Shown here piece by piece: positions 1 to 8,429 of a stretch of 64,000 bases of DNA (position 1 is the stretch's first letter; every line of letters begins with the position of its first letter). Source of the stretch: Aneurinibacillus thermoaerophilus (GTDB lineage: Bacteria; Bacillota; Bacilli; Aneurinibacillales; Aneurinibacillaceae). The notes under the pieces are model-generated. The model saw nothing but the letters and a program-made list of their open reading frames with translations, made no database searches and was not told the DNA's origin. Location of the stretch: positions 23,979 through 87,978 of the forward strand of contig NZ_FNDE01000010.1 in the NCBI RefSeq assembly GCF_900099925.1, written 5' to 3'. A program made the position numbers and the translations under genes.

Positions 1-2
1 AT

Positions 3-350
3 CAAGCGTTAGCTGGCATTTTTATCGCGCAGATGTACGGCATTGAGCTTTCTATTACCCAACAGATTACATTTGTGCTTGTTCTGATGCTGACATCAAA
101 AGGGATTGCCGGTGTACCGGGTGTATCCTTCGTTGTGTTGCTGGCAACGCTCGGCTCTGTTGGTATTCCGGTGGAAGGTTTGGCGTTCATTGCAGGTATT
201 GACCGTTTGCTTGATATGGCACGTACGGTTGTAAACGTATTGGGTAACACGGTAGCTGGCATTGTCATGTCCAAATGGGAAGGCCAATTCAACAAAAAAG
301 AAGCAGATTATTACATTCAAAAACTTAGCCATGCTGCGGAAAGTAACTAA
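3..350 (+). CDS. Dicarboxylate/cation symporter (DAACS family), C-terminal part
   Basis: The window opens inside this gene; only the last ~115 residues are present, ending at TAA 348-350. The visible part has the hallmarks of the GltP/DctA sodium- or proton-coupled dicarboxylate/glutamate symporters: the helical-hairpin stretch SKGIAGVPG followed by a hydrophobic segment, then DRLLDMARTVVNVLGN, which carries the conserved Asp and Asn residues that bind substrate and cation in the last transmembrane helix. The tail is short and charged, as usual for the cytoplasmic end. It would import C4-dicarboxylates or glutamate/aspartate across the cytoplasmic membrane; the exact substrate cannot be told from this fragment. 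A terminator follows directly. Confidence 0.9.
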   Translation, partial: QALAGIFIAQMYGIELSITQQITFVLVLMLTSKGIAGVPGVSFVVLLATLGSVGIPVEGLAFIAGIDRLLDMARTVVNVLGNTVAGIVMSKWEGQFNKKEADYYIQKLSHAAESN

Positions 351-366
351 ATGATGTATAGAACAG

Positions 367-406
367 AAAAGTCTCCCTAGGAAAAAATAGGGAGGCTTTT
401 ATTTTT
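367..406 (+). terminator. Rho-independent terminator of the symporter gene
   Basis: AAGTCTCCCTA pairs with TAGGGAGGCTT (one G-U pair) around an 8-base A-rich loop, followed by a run of T. It lies 17 bases after the symporter stop codon. Confidence 0.85.
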
Positions 407-540
407 ATTACAAAATGCAACTAAAATTCGCTTGCATCCAAAGATGTCTTCTTTAATATTAGGTAGTAGACAGACATATAGATGAAGTAGGAGGATGTTT
501 GTTGCACATCGTTTTTTAGTACTGTATAAGTAAGGATAAA

Positions 541-751
541 CAGGTAATAACTATTCCGCTAAAAGAGTTGAATTTGGCACAACAAGATGTAAAAATCATG
601 AATATAAAAAAGAAACAGCTACATCATTAAAAATCCGACAGGAAGCACCGTGATTCAACCTGGGGACTGTGTGCTGTGTATGGTGATGCAAGAAAGATAC
701 GACAGTTTTTCAGTCTTGAAGAAAGTCATACGGACTAGAACGACAGCTTGA
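541..751 (+). pseudogene. Remnant of a TrkA-C (RCK_C) domain, frameshifted
   Basis: The stretch between the symporter and the pseudokinase looks non-coding, but two frames read together give a TrkA-C regulatory domain. From 541 one frame reads VITIPLKELNL...DVKIMNI up to a stop at 628-630; the +1 frame then reads PTGSTVIQPGDCVL...MVMQERYDSFSVL up to a stop at 749-751. The order (El.l, v..i, P.G.t.I..GD.v) is that of the C-terminal ligand-binding domain of potassium channels and cation/proton antiporters. The break lies in an A-rich run near 629-633. No transporter or Rossmann part is left upstream, so this is the tail of a deleted gene. Bases 407-540 hold nothing recognisable. Confidence 0.55.
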
Positions 752-773
752 GAAACCGATGTGAGGGGTATGA

Positions 774-1931
774 TTGCATATGAAAAAAGGATTGTACGAG
801 CGTTATGTGCCGGATATGCTGCTGCACGAGGATGAAATAGGGCAGCTTCACCGCGGGCACGATAAAATTTTAAAGCGCGATGTTCTTCTCTATATTTTTC
901 CGCGCAGATCGTCGTACCCGGAATGCATGATGCACGGCTCATCCGTTCTGCAAATCCTGGATCGAGGGGAGACGGAAAACGAAGCGTTTGTCGTCTTGGA
1001 ATACATCCCGGGCCTGCTGCTTGGCACGGCGGCCAAGTCGCGTGCACTGTCTTTGAAGGAGGCGCTTGGTATGGCTCGCCAGTTTGTGCAAATTTTGCAA
1101 GAGGCCAGCCAAACGAAAGGCCGGGGGTTGCTTTTTACTAAAAATAATCTTTGGTTAACGGAAACTGGAGAAGTGAAAGTGATCAATAGCTGGGCTGTAT
1201 CTGAAGAAGCCGTCGGCCGTGAAATTAGCGATATGTTTCGTCTTATGCATTATATGATGTTCGGCGAGGTAAAGATTGAGCTACCGCTTGAGCAAGTCAT
1301 TGAAGAAATGTCTTTATCATATCCGGGAGATCTATTTATTATCCGCAAATCGCTCCGGGCGATCTGGCGTCGTGAACAGAAGAATAGGGCAGAACAGTAT
1401 GAAAGAATGCTGGCGCAAACGCTGGAAGATATTACATCTCTTTATCATTATATTAAAAAGACACAAGCGGGCCTTCGTCCTTTTTCTGTGCAGGAAGAGG
1501 GAAAGAATACAACATCGCATGGGCTGCTTTCAGCTCCGCTAAAAACGCGCGCCCACGTAGAAGCGAAAAAACGCAAGGTTCCAGGCCTGTCGCCTAAACG
1601 CTTGGCTGCGGTTGCGCTGGTAGCAATCGTTTGTGTAGTGGCGTTCGCATTTGCACAAAACGATAAACCGAGTTCGGCTAAATCGGTTGAAACGATTTCC
1701 CAAGAGACAGGCGGACAGCAGTCGGAAGAAAATAAAGCGGGAGTAGAGGTGCCGGACGTAGAAGGTCTATCCCTTCAGGAAGCCAGCCAGAAGCTAAGTG
1801 AATCGGGCTTGCGTTATAAATATTATCTTGAATCTTCGTTCTTTAAAAAAGGGACTGTGTTGAAGCAAAACCCAAAACCTGGTGAGAAAATTCCGAGAGT
1901 CGAAGTTGTAGAACTGTGGGTTAGTGAATAG
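774..1931 (+). CDS. Membrane pseudokinase with C-terminal PASTA domain
   Basis: The 385-residue protein has the layout of PrkC/StkP-type Ser/Thr kinases: an N-terminal kinase-like domain (about residues 1-220), one transmembrane helix near 277-296 (RLAAVALVAIVCVVAFAF) and one extracellular PASTA domain at 324-385 (VPDVEGLSLQEA...KPGEKIP). The kinase part is degenerate. No glycine-rich loop is visible, and where HRDxKPxN and DFG should stand it reads LLFTKNNLWLTETGEVKVINSW, with no catalytic Asp. It is therefore probably inactive and could act as a sensor or scaffold for muropeptide or lipid II, inferred from PASTA biology. TTG 774 lies 5 bases after GAGGGG; ATG 780 is an alternative start. 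A terminator follows directly, so the gene is monocistronic. Confidence 0.8.
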   Translation: MHMKKGLYERYVPDMLLHEDEIGQLHRGHDKILKRDVLLYIFPRRSSYPECMMHGSSVLQILDRGETENEAFVVLEYIPGLLLGTAAKSRALSLKEALGMARQFVQILQEASQTKGRGLLFTKNNLWLTETGEVKVINSWAVSEEAVGREISDMFRLMHYMMFGEVKIELPLEQVIEEMSLSYPGDLFIIRKSLRAIWRREQKNRAEQYERMLAQTLEDITSLYHYIKKTQAGLRPFSVQEEGKNTTSHGLLSAPLKTRAHVEAKKRKVPGLSPKRLAAVALVAIVCVVAFAFAQNDKPSSAKSVETISQETGGQQSEENKAGVEVPDVEGLSLQEASQKLSESGLRYKYYLESSFFKKGTVLKQNPKPGEKIPRVEVVELWVSE

Positions 1932-1933
1932 CC

Positions 1934-1962
1934 AATAGCACCTTAGTGTGCTATTTTTTTAT
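1934..1962 (+). terminator. Terminator after the PASTA pseudokinase
   Basis: AATAGCAC pairs perfectly with GTGCTATT around a 6-base loop, followed by seven T. It starts three bases after the stop codon. Confidence 0.85.
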
Positions 1963-1997
1963 TTGAAAGGAAAAAATCTATAGAGAGAAGGGAGAAT

Positions 1998-3170
1998 ATG
2001 CATCGGACGTTGCATGGAATCAAGGTGCTTGATTTAACCCGGTTGCTTCCAGGGCCGTTGTGTACGATGTATCTGGCGGATTGGGGAGCGGATGTAGTAA
2101 AGATTGAAGACCCCGGATTGGGAGATTATGCGCGCGAAATGGAACCGATGCTTGCGGGTGCGGGTGCGCTTTACCAACTCGTTAACCGTGGCAAACGAAG
2201 CATGACGCTCGATTTGCGGCAGGAAGAGGGAAAAGAGATTTTACGGAAGATGGTCTGCAAGGCCGATATACTGGTGGAAGGATTTCGTCCGGGCGTTATG
2301 CGGAGGCTTGGATTGGACTATGAGGCATTGTGCGAAATAAATCCGCGTCTTGTTTATTGCTCGATTACTGGATACGGACAGAACGGGCCGTATGCGAAAA
2401 AGGCCGGCCATGATCTGAATTATATAGGATTTACCGGGTTGCTCCATGATTGCATTCACTCAGGAAAGACGCCCATGCCATGGCTTCCTCCGGTTCAGAT
2501 CGCGGATATAGGGGCCGGTACATTACACGCGGTTAGCGGAATTTTGCTTGCGCTTTTTGGCAGGGAGCGAACAGGAAAAGGCACATATCTTGATGTTGCC
2601 ATGACGGATGGTGTGTTGCCGTTTATGATTCCGGCACTGGGGTACCATCTTGCGGCCCGAGAAAGTGGCAGACCTTCGTTCAATCCGCTGACCGGGGCGC
2701 TTGCTTGCTATAATGTTTATGAGACAAAGGATGGGAAATGGATGGCTCTCGGAGCGCTTGAGGCGAAGTTTTGGAAGCGCTTTTGTGAAGTGGCCGGACT
2801 TGATGATCACATGCCGGATTATTTGGAGCCTGCCAAGCAGCTGTGCATTAAAAAGGAAGTAACGGCCTATTTCAAGAAATATACAGCTGAGCAGATTATG
2901 GATATTTTTAAAGAAGAAGACGTTTGTCTGACACCGGTATTATCGTTGGCAGAGGCATTGGACGATCCGCATTTGCTTGACCGGGGCATGTTTGCGCGCT
3001 GGAACGAGCACCCTTCCGTTACACAGGTGAAGAATCCTTTGCTGGCTGAGGCGAACATTGAAGCGCAAGCTTTTCCGCCTGCGCGCGGCGCGCAGACGGA
3101 AGAAGTGTTGCGCGGGTTAGGATATGATGACAAGATGATTCAAGAATTAAAAGAAAAAAGCATTATTTAG
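1998..3170 (+). CDS. CaiB/BaiF-family (class III) CoA-transferase
   Basis: The 390-residue product matches the usual family length. The N-terminus GIKVLDLTRLLPGPLCTMYLADWGADVVKIE is the classic class III CoA-transferase signature. The aspartate that forms the acyl/CoA anhydride intermediate is expected in the region GHDLNYIGFTGLL. Such enzymes move CoA between an acyl-CoA donor and a carboxylic acid (carnitine, formate/oxalate, bile acids, alpha-methylacyl-CoA racemases); the substrate cannot be assigned here. ATG 1998 has the SD AAGGGAG. The gene stands alone and its last 8 bases overlap the end of the convergent DUF2935 gene. Confidence 0.88.
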   Translation: MHRTLHGIKVLDLTRLLPGPLCTMYLADWGADVVKIEDPGLGDYAREMEPMLAGAGALYQLVNRGKRSMTLDLRQEEGKEILRKMVCKADILVEGFRPGVMRRLGLDYEALCEINPRLVYCSITGYGQNGPYAKKAGHDLNYIGFTGLLHDCIHSGKTPMPWLPPVQIADIGAGTLHAVSGILLALFGRERTGKGTYLDVAMTDGVLPFMIPALGYHLAARESGRPSFNPLTGALACYNVYETKDGKWMALGALEAKFWKRFCEVAGLDDHMPDYLEPAKQLCIKKEVTAYFKKYTAEQIMDIFKEEDVCLTPVLSLAEALDDPHLLDRGMFARWNEHPSVTQVKNPLLAEANIEAQAFPPARGAQTEEVLRGLGYDDKMIQELKEKSII

Positions 3171-3969
3171 CGGAGGGCTCCGGTCCTGCTGTCAAGCTCG
3201 CTTCCAGATGTCCGAGCAGCTCAAGGAAATGGTTCGCTTCCCGGTACGTATGATCAGCAAAAAGCGGATGTATGATGCCCCGGAGGCAGCACAGATCCAG
3301 TAACTCACGTATCGTTTGTTTAAAGGCGTGGATGTTTTGCATGGCTTCGCGATGTTCCTCAAGGAGCCGGGTTAAAATGCCCGCGGTTTGCGAAGCAGGG
3401 CGCATCGATTCAAGATCGACCATCTGGAATAGCAATTGCTCGAACTGATAGCTTAAATCGGTCGCTTCGCTGATAAGGTTTCGCTCCGACGGATCGAGCA
3501 TGTGCGCGATAAATTTTGCATGATCGGCCATCAGGCGGAGAAAGAAAACATTCTCATTAATCACAGTGTCTGGTAGCGGATCGAGCATGCCGCGATTCAA
3601 TTGTTCAAGCCGGTTCATAAAGTAGGCGGCTTCCCGGCTTATATGATCAATGAACGATGGAAAGAGATGAGCGTGGATTTTACAGGATAGAATGAGCCCA
3701 AGCACGTTGCGCTTATAGGTCCAAAGGTGGGTCGTCGCCTGATACACTTCCATATTAAAGCGTGCGATCGCTTCATGGTCAGTATCAGCAGCAAAAGCAC
3801 CTGCGCGCTCCTCAATGTTTTCGAACATATGGTAAAATTGGTTTGCTTCTTGAATCAGCCGTGATTGGTCAGAAGTAAACCCGAGGCGTAGAAAAAAGGC
3901 GTGTTCTTTCATAATCTGGCTCCAGAAGCGGATTTCGTGGAGTGAACGTTCAGCAAAAAGGTTGGACAT
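3163..3969 (-). CDS. DUF2935 domain protein (ferritin/hemerythrin-like helical bundle)
   Basis: The 268-residue, helix-rich soluble protein begins SLHEIRFWSQIMKEHAFFLR, the E..FW..IM.EHA.F signature of DUF2935. A second copy of the pattern occurs around residues 140-165 (INENVFFLRLMADHAKFI), giving two related four-helix halves with repeated Glu and His residues (HIHAH, EHREAM, HTYREANHF) that could bind a di-metal centre. Proteins of this family are common in spore-forming Firmicutes and have no firmly established function; metal binding is inference. ATG 3969 follows GGGAGGA by 7 bases. The 3' end overlaps the converging CoA-transferase gene by 8 bases. Confidence 0.8.
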   Translation of the reverse strand: MSNLFAERSLHEIRFWSQIMKEHAFFLRLGFTSDQSRLIQEANQFYHMFENIEERAGAFAADTDHEAIARFNMEVYQATTHLWTYKRNVLGLILSCKIHAHLFPSFIDHISREAAYFMNRLEQLNRGMLDPLPDTVINENVFFLRLMADHAKFIAHMLDPSERNLISEATDLSYQFEQLLFQMVDLESMRPASQTAGILTRLLEEHREAMQNIHAFKQTIRELLDLCCLRGIIHPLFADHTYREANHFLELLGHLEASLTAGPEPSAK

Positions 3970-4140
3970 GCATTTTCCTCCCTCGTAACAGTTGCTAGTA
4001 ATATTGTTATGAGAGAAGAAGAGAATTTAGAAAAATGAAAGAGAGGCTGTTCGTGTTTTTTTGCGCAGGAAAAAGATAAGATAATGAAAGAGATAGTTCT
4101 CTTGAAAAACGATTACACCAATGTCAAGGAGTGAATATTT

Positions 4141-4485
4141 ATGCAAGAAATCAAAACAGCTGAACAATTTCGGGAAGCGATTCAATCCGATGAGCTTACT
4201 GTTGCGAAATTTTATACCGATTGGTGCCCGGATTGCCACCGGATTGACCCATTTATGCCGGAAGTTGAAGAGGCGTATAAAGATAAGGTAACATTCATCA
4301 GCGTGGATCGTGATGCGTTTCCCGAGCTTTCCGAAGAGCTTAACATTTTTGGTATTCCGAGTTTTGTCGCATTTCGGAACGGCAGGGAGATTGTTCGCTT
4401 TGTAAGCCGCGCTGGCAAAACACGTGAGGAGATCGAAACGTTCCTTAATCGTGCTGTGCAGGTAGCGGAAGCGCTGCAAAAATAA
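4141..4485 (+). CDS. Thioredoxin-like protein
   Basis: The 114-residue protein is a compact thioredoxin fold with the redox motif WCPDC (residues 27-31) after FYTDW, the buried region [18 protein letters not shown] and the cis-proline loop FGIPSF. WCPDC differs from WCGPC of housekeeping thioredoxin and resembles the YtpP/thioredoxin-like group, so a specialised reductase or bacilliredoxin-like role is possible. No signal peptide is seen, so it should act in the cytoplasm. ATG 4141 has the SD AAGGAG. The moaB gene starts 52 bases downstream on the same strand and may be co-transcribed. Confidence 0.85.
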   Translation: MQEIKTAEQFREAIQSDELTVAKFYTDWCPDCHRIDPFMPEVEEAYKDKVTFISVDRDAFPELSEELNIFGIPSFVAFRNGREIVRFVSRAGKTREEIETFLNRAVQVAEALQK

Positions 4486-4537
4486 ACCTTATGTTTACGT
4501 GAGCCGGTATTCACGGGAAAAGGGGAGGAAGATCCAC

Positions 4538-5047
4538 GTGTCAGTAGCGGAACATAAAAAAGAAGCACCGAAGCAGGTCGGCTGCATGATTATTACGGTA
4601 AGCGATACCCGAAATGAGGAAACGGATAAAAGCGGGCAGCTTATTCGCAGATTTCTAATAGAAGCAGGCCATCCGGTCGTGCGCTACCAGATTGTCAAAG
4701 ACGAGCGGGATGCGATTGCGGCGGCAATCGAAGAAGCGGTATCCGCTTCGGATGTGCATGCTATTCTTTTGAACGGAGGAACAGGGATTGCGAAGCGGGA
4801 TGTGACGTATGAAGTGGTCGCTTCTTTGTTAGAAAAAGAGTTGCCGGGGTTTGGCGAGATTTTCCGCATGCTCAGTTATACGGAAGATATCGGTTCAGCG
4901 GCCATTTTGAGTCGGGCAATTGCGGGCGTATATAAAGACCGAGCTATTTTCTCCATGCCGGGCTCTTCGGGTGCGGTGCGACTTGCGATGAGCAAGTTGA
5001 TTATTCCTGAATTAGGTCATGTGATAAGGGAGATATATAAAAAATAG
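4538..5047 (+). CDS. moaB: Molybdenum cofactor biosynthesis protein MoaB/MogA family
   Basis: The product is a ~169-residue molybdopterin adenylyltransferase-fold protein. It shows the family motifs VSDTRNEETDKSG (residues ~23-35), LNGGTGIAKRDVT and MPGSSGAVRLAM, which build the molybdopterin-binding pocket. MoaB/MogA adenylylates molybdopterin before MoeA inserts molybdate. GTG 4538 is chosen because GGGGAGGAA lies just upstream and the length then equals that of the family; the frame stays open back to a GTG at 4499 that lacks an SD. The other cofactor genes lie 8 kb downstream. A terminator follows at 5127. Confidence 0.88.
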   Translation: MSVAEHKKEAPKQVGCMIITVSDTRNEETDKSGQLIRRFLIEAGHPVVRYQIVKDERDAIAAAIEEAVSASDVHAILLNGGTGIAKRDVTYEVVASLLEKELPGFGEIFRMLSYTEDIGSAAILSRAIAGVYKDRAIFSMPGSSGAVRLAMSKLIIPELGHVIREIYKK

Positions 5048-5126
5048 AAAAGGAAAAGAAAACCAGCGTAGCGACGCTGGGACATAAAGATGGATTGCTA
5101 ATCAAGCAATCATAACTTATTCTTAG

Positions 5127-5158
5127 AGCACCTTTGGATGACGAGGGTGCTTTTTTTA
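5127..5158 (+). terminator. Terminator after moaB
   Basis: AGCACCTT pairs with AGGGTGCT (one G-U) around 9 bases and is followed by seven T. A second hairpin, CCAGCG/CGCTGG, stands upstream at 5063-5080 without a T-run. Confidence 0.8.
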
Positions 5159-5213
5159 TCCCAAACCGCATAGGCTCTTTACCCCCAAGTGTTAGCGGAG
5201 GTGGGGAAGTTGA

Positions 5214-5549
5214 CTATGGACGAATGTATACCGGCGTTCCAATAGGGACGATCCGTGCCAGTTCATTGACGTCTCGGTTGTGCATCCGAATGCAACCTTT
5301 CGATACGTTTTTGCCGATGGAAGCCGGGTTGTTGGTGCCGTGTATGCCGTAATGTTTTTTGGAAAGGCCAATCCACATGGTGCCGTACGGCCCCCCGGGA
5401 TTGGGAGCTTTGTTGATGATATAAAATGTGCCGATAGGTGTACGTGTGAGCATTTTTCCGACGCCGATGGGGTATGTTTTGATCGCGCGATTATTTTGCT
5501 GAAGCGTCAGCGTGTGGGCAAAAAGGGAAACATGAATAGAGTATGCCAA
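5214..5549 (-). CDS. L,D-transpeptidase (YkuD domain)
   Basis: This short (111-residue) catalytic domain carries the YkuD active-site pattern: [10 protein letters not shown] followed by SKGCIRM, with Cys as nucleophile and the preceding His as base. It also has [16 protein letters not shown], typical of the family. L,D-transpeptidases form 3-3 peptidoglycan cross-links or attach proteins to the wall. The start is TTG 5549 because AAAGGAGGTGATCGC lies directly upstream, one of the strongest SDs in the window; the open frame continues 44 codons further without support. The chosen form begins [16 protein letters not shown] and has no obvious signal peptide or LysM, so its route to the wall, perhaps in the forespore or mother cell, is unclear. 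Confidence 0.88.
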   Translation of the reverse strand: MAYSIHVSLFAHTLTLQQNNRAIKTYPIGVGKMLTRTPIGTFYIINKAPNPGGPYGTMWIGLSKKHYGIHGTNNPASIGKNVSKGCIRMHNRDVNELARIVPIGTPVYIRP

Positions 5550-5849
5550 GCGATCACCTCCTTTCTTATCGTATGAAGAGAGGGTTGGCCGGGCATGGAT
5601 GGGTAACAAAAACGTAATGACGGAATCATTGTTGAAAATCAAGGTCGATGGGTTGCAAAGAATAACTGAGGAAACGATCATGGTAGTGACGAAAGCGTGT
5701 TAGCGGTAAAGGTACTGCGTTTGTACACAATGTATAAAAATTTGTGTGATTTTCAGATGCCGCGGCGGATGTCTTGCGCCCTGCTTTTTTCTTATGATGG
5801 AGACGAAGAAGGTGCATAAGACTGGCTGAAGAAGGAGAGGAAGAAGAAT

Positions 5850-7031
5850 ATGAAAGAAGCGGTGATCGTAGCGGGTGCACGTACGCCTGTAGGAGCGTTT
5901 GGAAAATCGTTGCGCGACGTGCCGGCGGTTGAGCTAGGTGTGCAGGTGTTGGAAGGATTGATGACGAAAACTTCGCTGAAGAAAGAAGAGGTTAATGAAA
6001 TTATTTTTGGGCACGGATATGTGCACGGCGGCGGATTGAACTCTGCGCGCATTGCATCCCAGCGCGCAGGATTCCCACGCAGCGCCCCGGCTCATGTTGT
6101 CATAAAAGCATGCGGCTCCGGCCTGAAAGCGATTACGACGGCCGCGCTTACGATAGCGGCAGGCCAAGAAGACGTTGTTATCGCCGGAGGTGTAGAAAGC
6201 ATGAGCAATGTACCATACCTTGTGAAAAACAGGTGGGGCAGCAAATTTGGAAACATTGAAATGGAAGATGCGCTGCTTGCAGACGGACTTATTTGCTCGC
6301 TTGAAAACGAACATATGGGCATGACAGCAGAACGTTTAGCTGAACGCTACGGCATCAGTCGTGAAGAACAGGATAAGTTTGCGTACGATAGTCACAAAAA
6401 AGCGTTGCAGGCGATTGAGAACGGGCATTTTAACGATGAGATTGTCCCGGTAAAAGTGACCGGGCGGAAAGAGGTGCAGCTGTTTACGACGGATGAGTCG
6501 GTTCGCGCTGATATTAATCTTGACAGCCTGGCGCAGCTTCGTCCGGTCTTTAAAAAAGACGGCACGATTACGGCGGGCAACGCTTGCCCGATGAATGACG
6601 GAGCGGCAGCCGTACTGATGATGTCACGTGAAAAAGCGGAAGAAAAAGGGCTTACACCGTTGCTAAAGGTGAAAGCTTTCGCGAGCGCGGGCGTGGAACC
6701 GAATATTATGGGGATCGGCCCGGTGCCGGCGACACGCAAGGCATTGGAGAAAGCGGGATTAAAGTTAGAGGATATTGGGCGGATCGAGCTAAACGAAGCG
6801 TTTGCGGCCCAGGCGCTTGCAGTAATAAAAGAGCTCGACTTGAACCCGGATGTCGTGAATGTGAATGGGGGCGCTATTGCGCTGGGCCATCCCGTGGGTG
6901 CAACCGGAGCGAAGTTGACGGTCACGCTGATGAATGAGATGCTGCGTTCAGGTGTGAAGTATGGTATGGTAACGCTTTGTATGGCTGGTGGCATGGGGCT
7001 GTCAGTCATTTATGAAAATATGACGATATAA
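5850..7031 (+). CDS. Acetyl-CoA C-acetyltransferase (thiolase)
   Basis: The 393-residue enzyme has full thiolase length. Signatures are VAGARTPVGAFGKSL at the N-terminus, the nucleophilic Cys in VIKACGSGLKAI (about residue 88), GGVESMSN, NEAFAAQAL, GGAIALGHPVGATGAK with the catalytic His, and the second active Cys in TLCMAGGMG near the C-terminus. It condenses two acetyl-CoA to acetoacetyl-CoA or cleaves 3-ketoacyl-CoA. The alpha-carboxy neighbours are not fatty-acid genes, so biosynthetic versus degradative use is open. ATG 5850 has the SD AGAAGGAGAGG. The gene appears monocistronic, with a terminator at 7050. Confidence 0.93.
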   Translation: MKEAVIVAGARTPVGAFGKSLRDVPAVELGVQVLEGLMTKTSLKKEEVNEIIFGHGYVHGGGLNSARIASQRAGFPRSAPAHVVIKACGSGLKAITTAALTIAAGQEDVVIAGGVESMSNVPYLVKNRWGSKFGNIEMEDALLADGLICSLENEHMGMTAERLAERYGISREEQDKFAYDSHKKALQAIENGHFNDEIVPVKVTGRKEVQLFTTDESVRADINLDSLAQLRPVFKKDGTITAGNACPMNDGAAAVLMMSREKAEEKGLTPLLKVKAFASAGVEPNIMGIGPVPATRKALEKAGLKLEDIGRIELNEAFAAQALAVIKELDLNPDVVNVNGGAIALGHPVGATGAKLTVTLMNEMLRSGVKYGMVTLCMAGGMGLSVIYENMTI

Positions 7032-7049
7032 AGATGAATAAGCATAATA

Positions 7050-7088
7050 AAAGAGCGCGGAAATGTTGCCCCGTGCTCTTTCTTTTTT
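7050..7088. terminator. Terminator after the thiolase gene
   Basis: AAAGAGCGCGG pairs with CCGTGCTCTTT (one G-U) around ten bases, followed by a T-rich tract. An A-rich tract on the other side would let it work in both directions. Bases 7089-7334 are AT-rich and hold only the presumed promoter of the next gene. Confidence 0.8.
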
Positions 7089-7334
7089 CTGCTGCCTTCG
7101 TTGCGTTGCTGTGATAAAGCACATCCGTTATATGTACTCCTCTTCTCCGGCGTCATTAAAGATTTTCTGCTGGCGTTTTACTTTTATTAATAGTCTGTAT
7201 GAAAGCTGCGGTAAATTCTCGGCTAAAAAAGCTTGAGAAAAGGAAGAAGATTCAATAAAATTAATGTATAAAAATACTGCGTATAAAATAACAAACCATA
7301 AACCAAACACACCAAAAAAGAAGGAGGGAGTGCT

Positions 7335-8192
7335 ATGAACTATCGCTTCAGCTACCACGATGAGTACGAACAATATCTGATCGAGCAGATGAGAGCTGAT
7401 TTAACGATTCATTCTTATATGATGGAAATGACCATCTTTTTCGCCTGGCTTGGCAGGGTGCATCCCCATATGGAATTGCATCAAATCGGTTACTCGACAG
7501 TAACCCAATTTATCGAAGAAGAATTGAAAGCAGGGCGTCAGGTGTCGACCGTTAACAAAAAAATATCGGCGCTCAAATCCTACTTTCATTTTTTATGGCT
7601 TAAAGGTGTAATTGGCATTGATCCGTGCGCTAAACTGAAGCGGCGACCGGATAAAAAGGAGGAGCAGGCGTTCTATTTAACGGATGAGGAAGTGGACTTT
7701 TTGCTTCGTACCGTCGAACAGGATGCGGCCGCGAAAAATAAGCAGGAGATCTATTTGCGCAACATGGCGCTTATCTCGCTGTTTCTATGGGGAGGGCTGC
7801 GAATTCAGGAGGCGTCGAATTTATTGTGGAACGAAATCATATGGGAAAATGACAGCACAATTATCGGCATTTCGCTTGGAAATATACGACGGGTTGTCCT
7901 CACGGCGCACGAAGCCAGATTTTTACGGGCATACAAAGAAGTCAGCGGGGATTCACCGTTTGTGTTTACATCACGGCAGGGGGAAAGAATGAGCCCGCGC
8001 AGCATCCAATTTATTCTGAACACGCTCGGCAAAAAAGCGGGGCTGCACATCCATGCGCAAAAACTGCGCAACACGTTTGTTGTGCAGAAGATGCTGCGCG
8101 GTTACAGCCGGGACGAAGTGGCCGATATGCTTGGCATCGAGCAGTTGATTTTGCCTGATCACATTATGGAAGAAATCGCGGCACAAAGATAG
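7335..8192 (+). CDS. Tyrosine-recombinase-fold protein lacking catalytic residues
   Basis: The 285-residue protein has the two-domain layout of XerC/D-like integrases: an N-terminal SAM-like core-binding domain (residues ~5-90, ending YFHFLWLKGVIGIDPC) and a C-terminal catalytic fold with the first Arg in FLWGGLRIQEASNLLW. Later motifs are degraded. Box II reads AQKLRNTFVV instead of PHxLRHTFA, so the Arg is kept but both His are Gln and Asn. The next motif is MLGIEQL instead of LGH, and no nucleophilic Tyr follows before the end. The beta-hairpin Lys also seems lost. It may still bind DNA but should not recombine. ATG 7335 follows AAGGAGGGAG. No att-like repeat or phage genes adjoin it. Confidence 0.75.
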   Translation: MNYRFSYHDEYEQYLIEQMRADLTIHSYMMEMTIFFAWLGRVHPHMELHQIGYSTVTQFIEEELKAGRQVSTVNKKISALKSYFHFLWLKGVIGIDPCAKLKRRPDKKEEQAFYLTDEEVDFLLRTVEQDAAAKNKQEIYLRNMALISLFLWGGLRIQEASNLLWNEIIWENDSTIIGISLGNIRRVVLTAHEARFLRAYKEVSGDSPFVFTSRQGERMSPRSIQFILNTLGKKAGLHIHAQKLRNTFVVQKMLRGYSRDEVADMLGIEQLILPDHIMEEIAAQR

Positions 8193-8228
8193 GAAGATAA
8201 AATTTGTATATCATGTAATTAAACTTAG

Positions 8229-8257
8229 TTGACTAATTGGAACTGTAGTAATAAAAT
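8229..8257 (+). promoter_or_regulatory. Sigma-A-type promoter of the SAM riboswitch leader
   Basis: TTGACT (8229-8234) and TAAAAT (8252-8257) are separated by 17 bases. Transcription would start about 25 bases before the riboswitch P1 stem. Confidence 0.7.
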
Positions 8258-8290
8258 AACACAAAGTAAACTGCTTTGAATACTTACTTT

Positions 8291-8396
8291 CTTATCTAGA
8301 GAGGTGGAGGGACTGGCCCGGTGAAACCTCGGCAACCATTGGAGACTACATCCAAACGGTGCCAATTCCAACAGGATTTATGTCCTGAAAGATAAG
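8291..8396 (+). ncRNA. SAM-I (S-box) riboswitch aptamer
   Basis: P1 is closed by CTTATC (8291-8296) and GATAAG (8391-8396). The conserved S-box core is present in order: AGAGGTGGAGGGACTGGCCC, then GATGAAACC-like GGTGAAACC, CGGCAACC, and GGTGCCAATTCCAAC before P1. Binding of S-adenosylmethionine by this class stabilises P1 and lets the downstream terminator form. It therefore represses metQ when SAM is plentiful. Confidence 0.95.
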
Positions 8397-8429
8397 GAGG
8401 TGCGATGTGACAACTTTTCATCATCCGTC

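Noticed and set aside
5048..5110. Resemblance of AAACC-hairpin-GGGACATAAAG to one half of a GEMM-I (c-di-GMP-I) riboswitch
   Set aside because: Only the P1b-like part fits; the second helix, tetraloop receptor and GGTTACCG region are missing, and the element lies in the 3' region of moaB rather than before a gene.
7128..7373. 81-codon minus-strand frame with a hydrophobic start
   Set aside because: It overlaps the start and SD of the recombinase-like gene, has no SD of its own and no family-like sequence.
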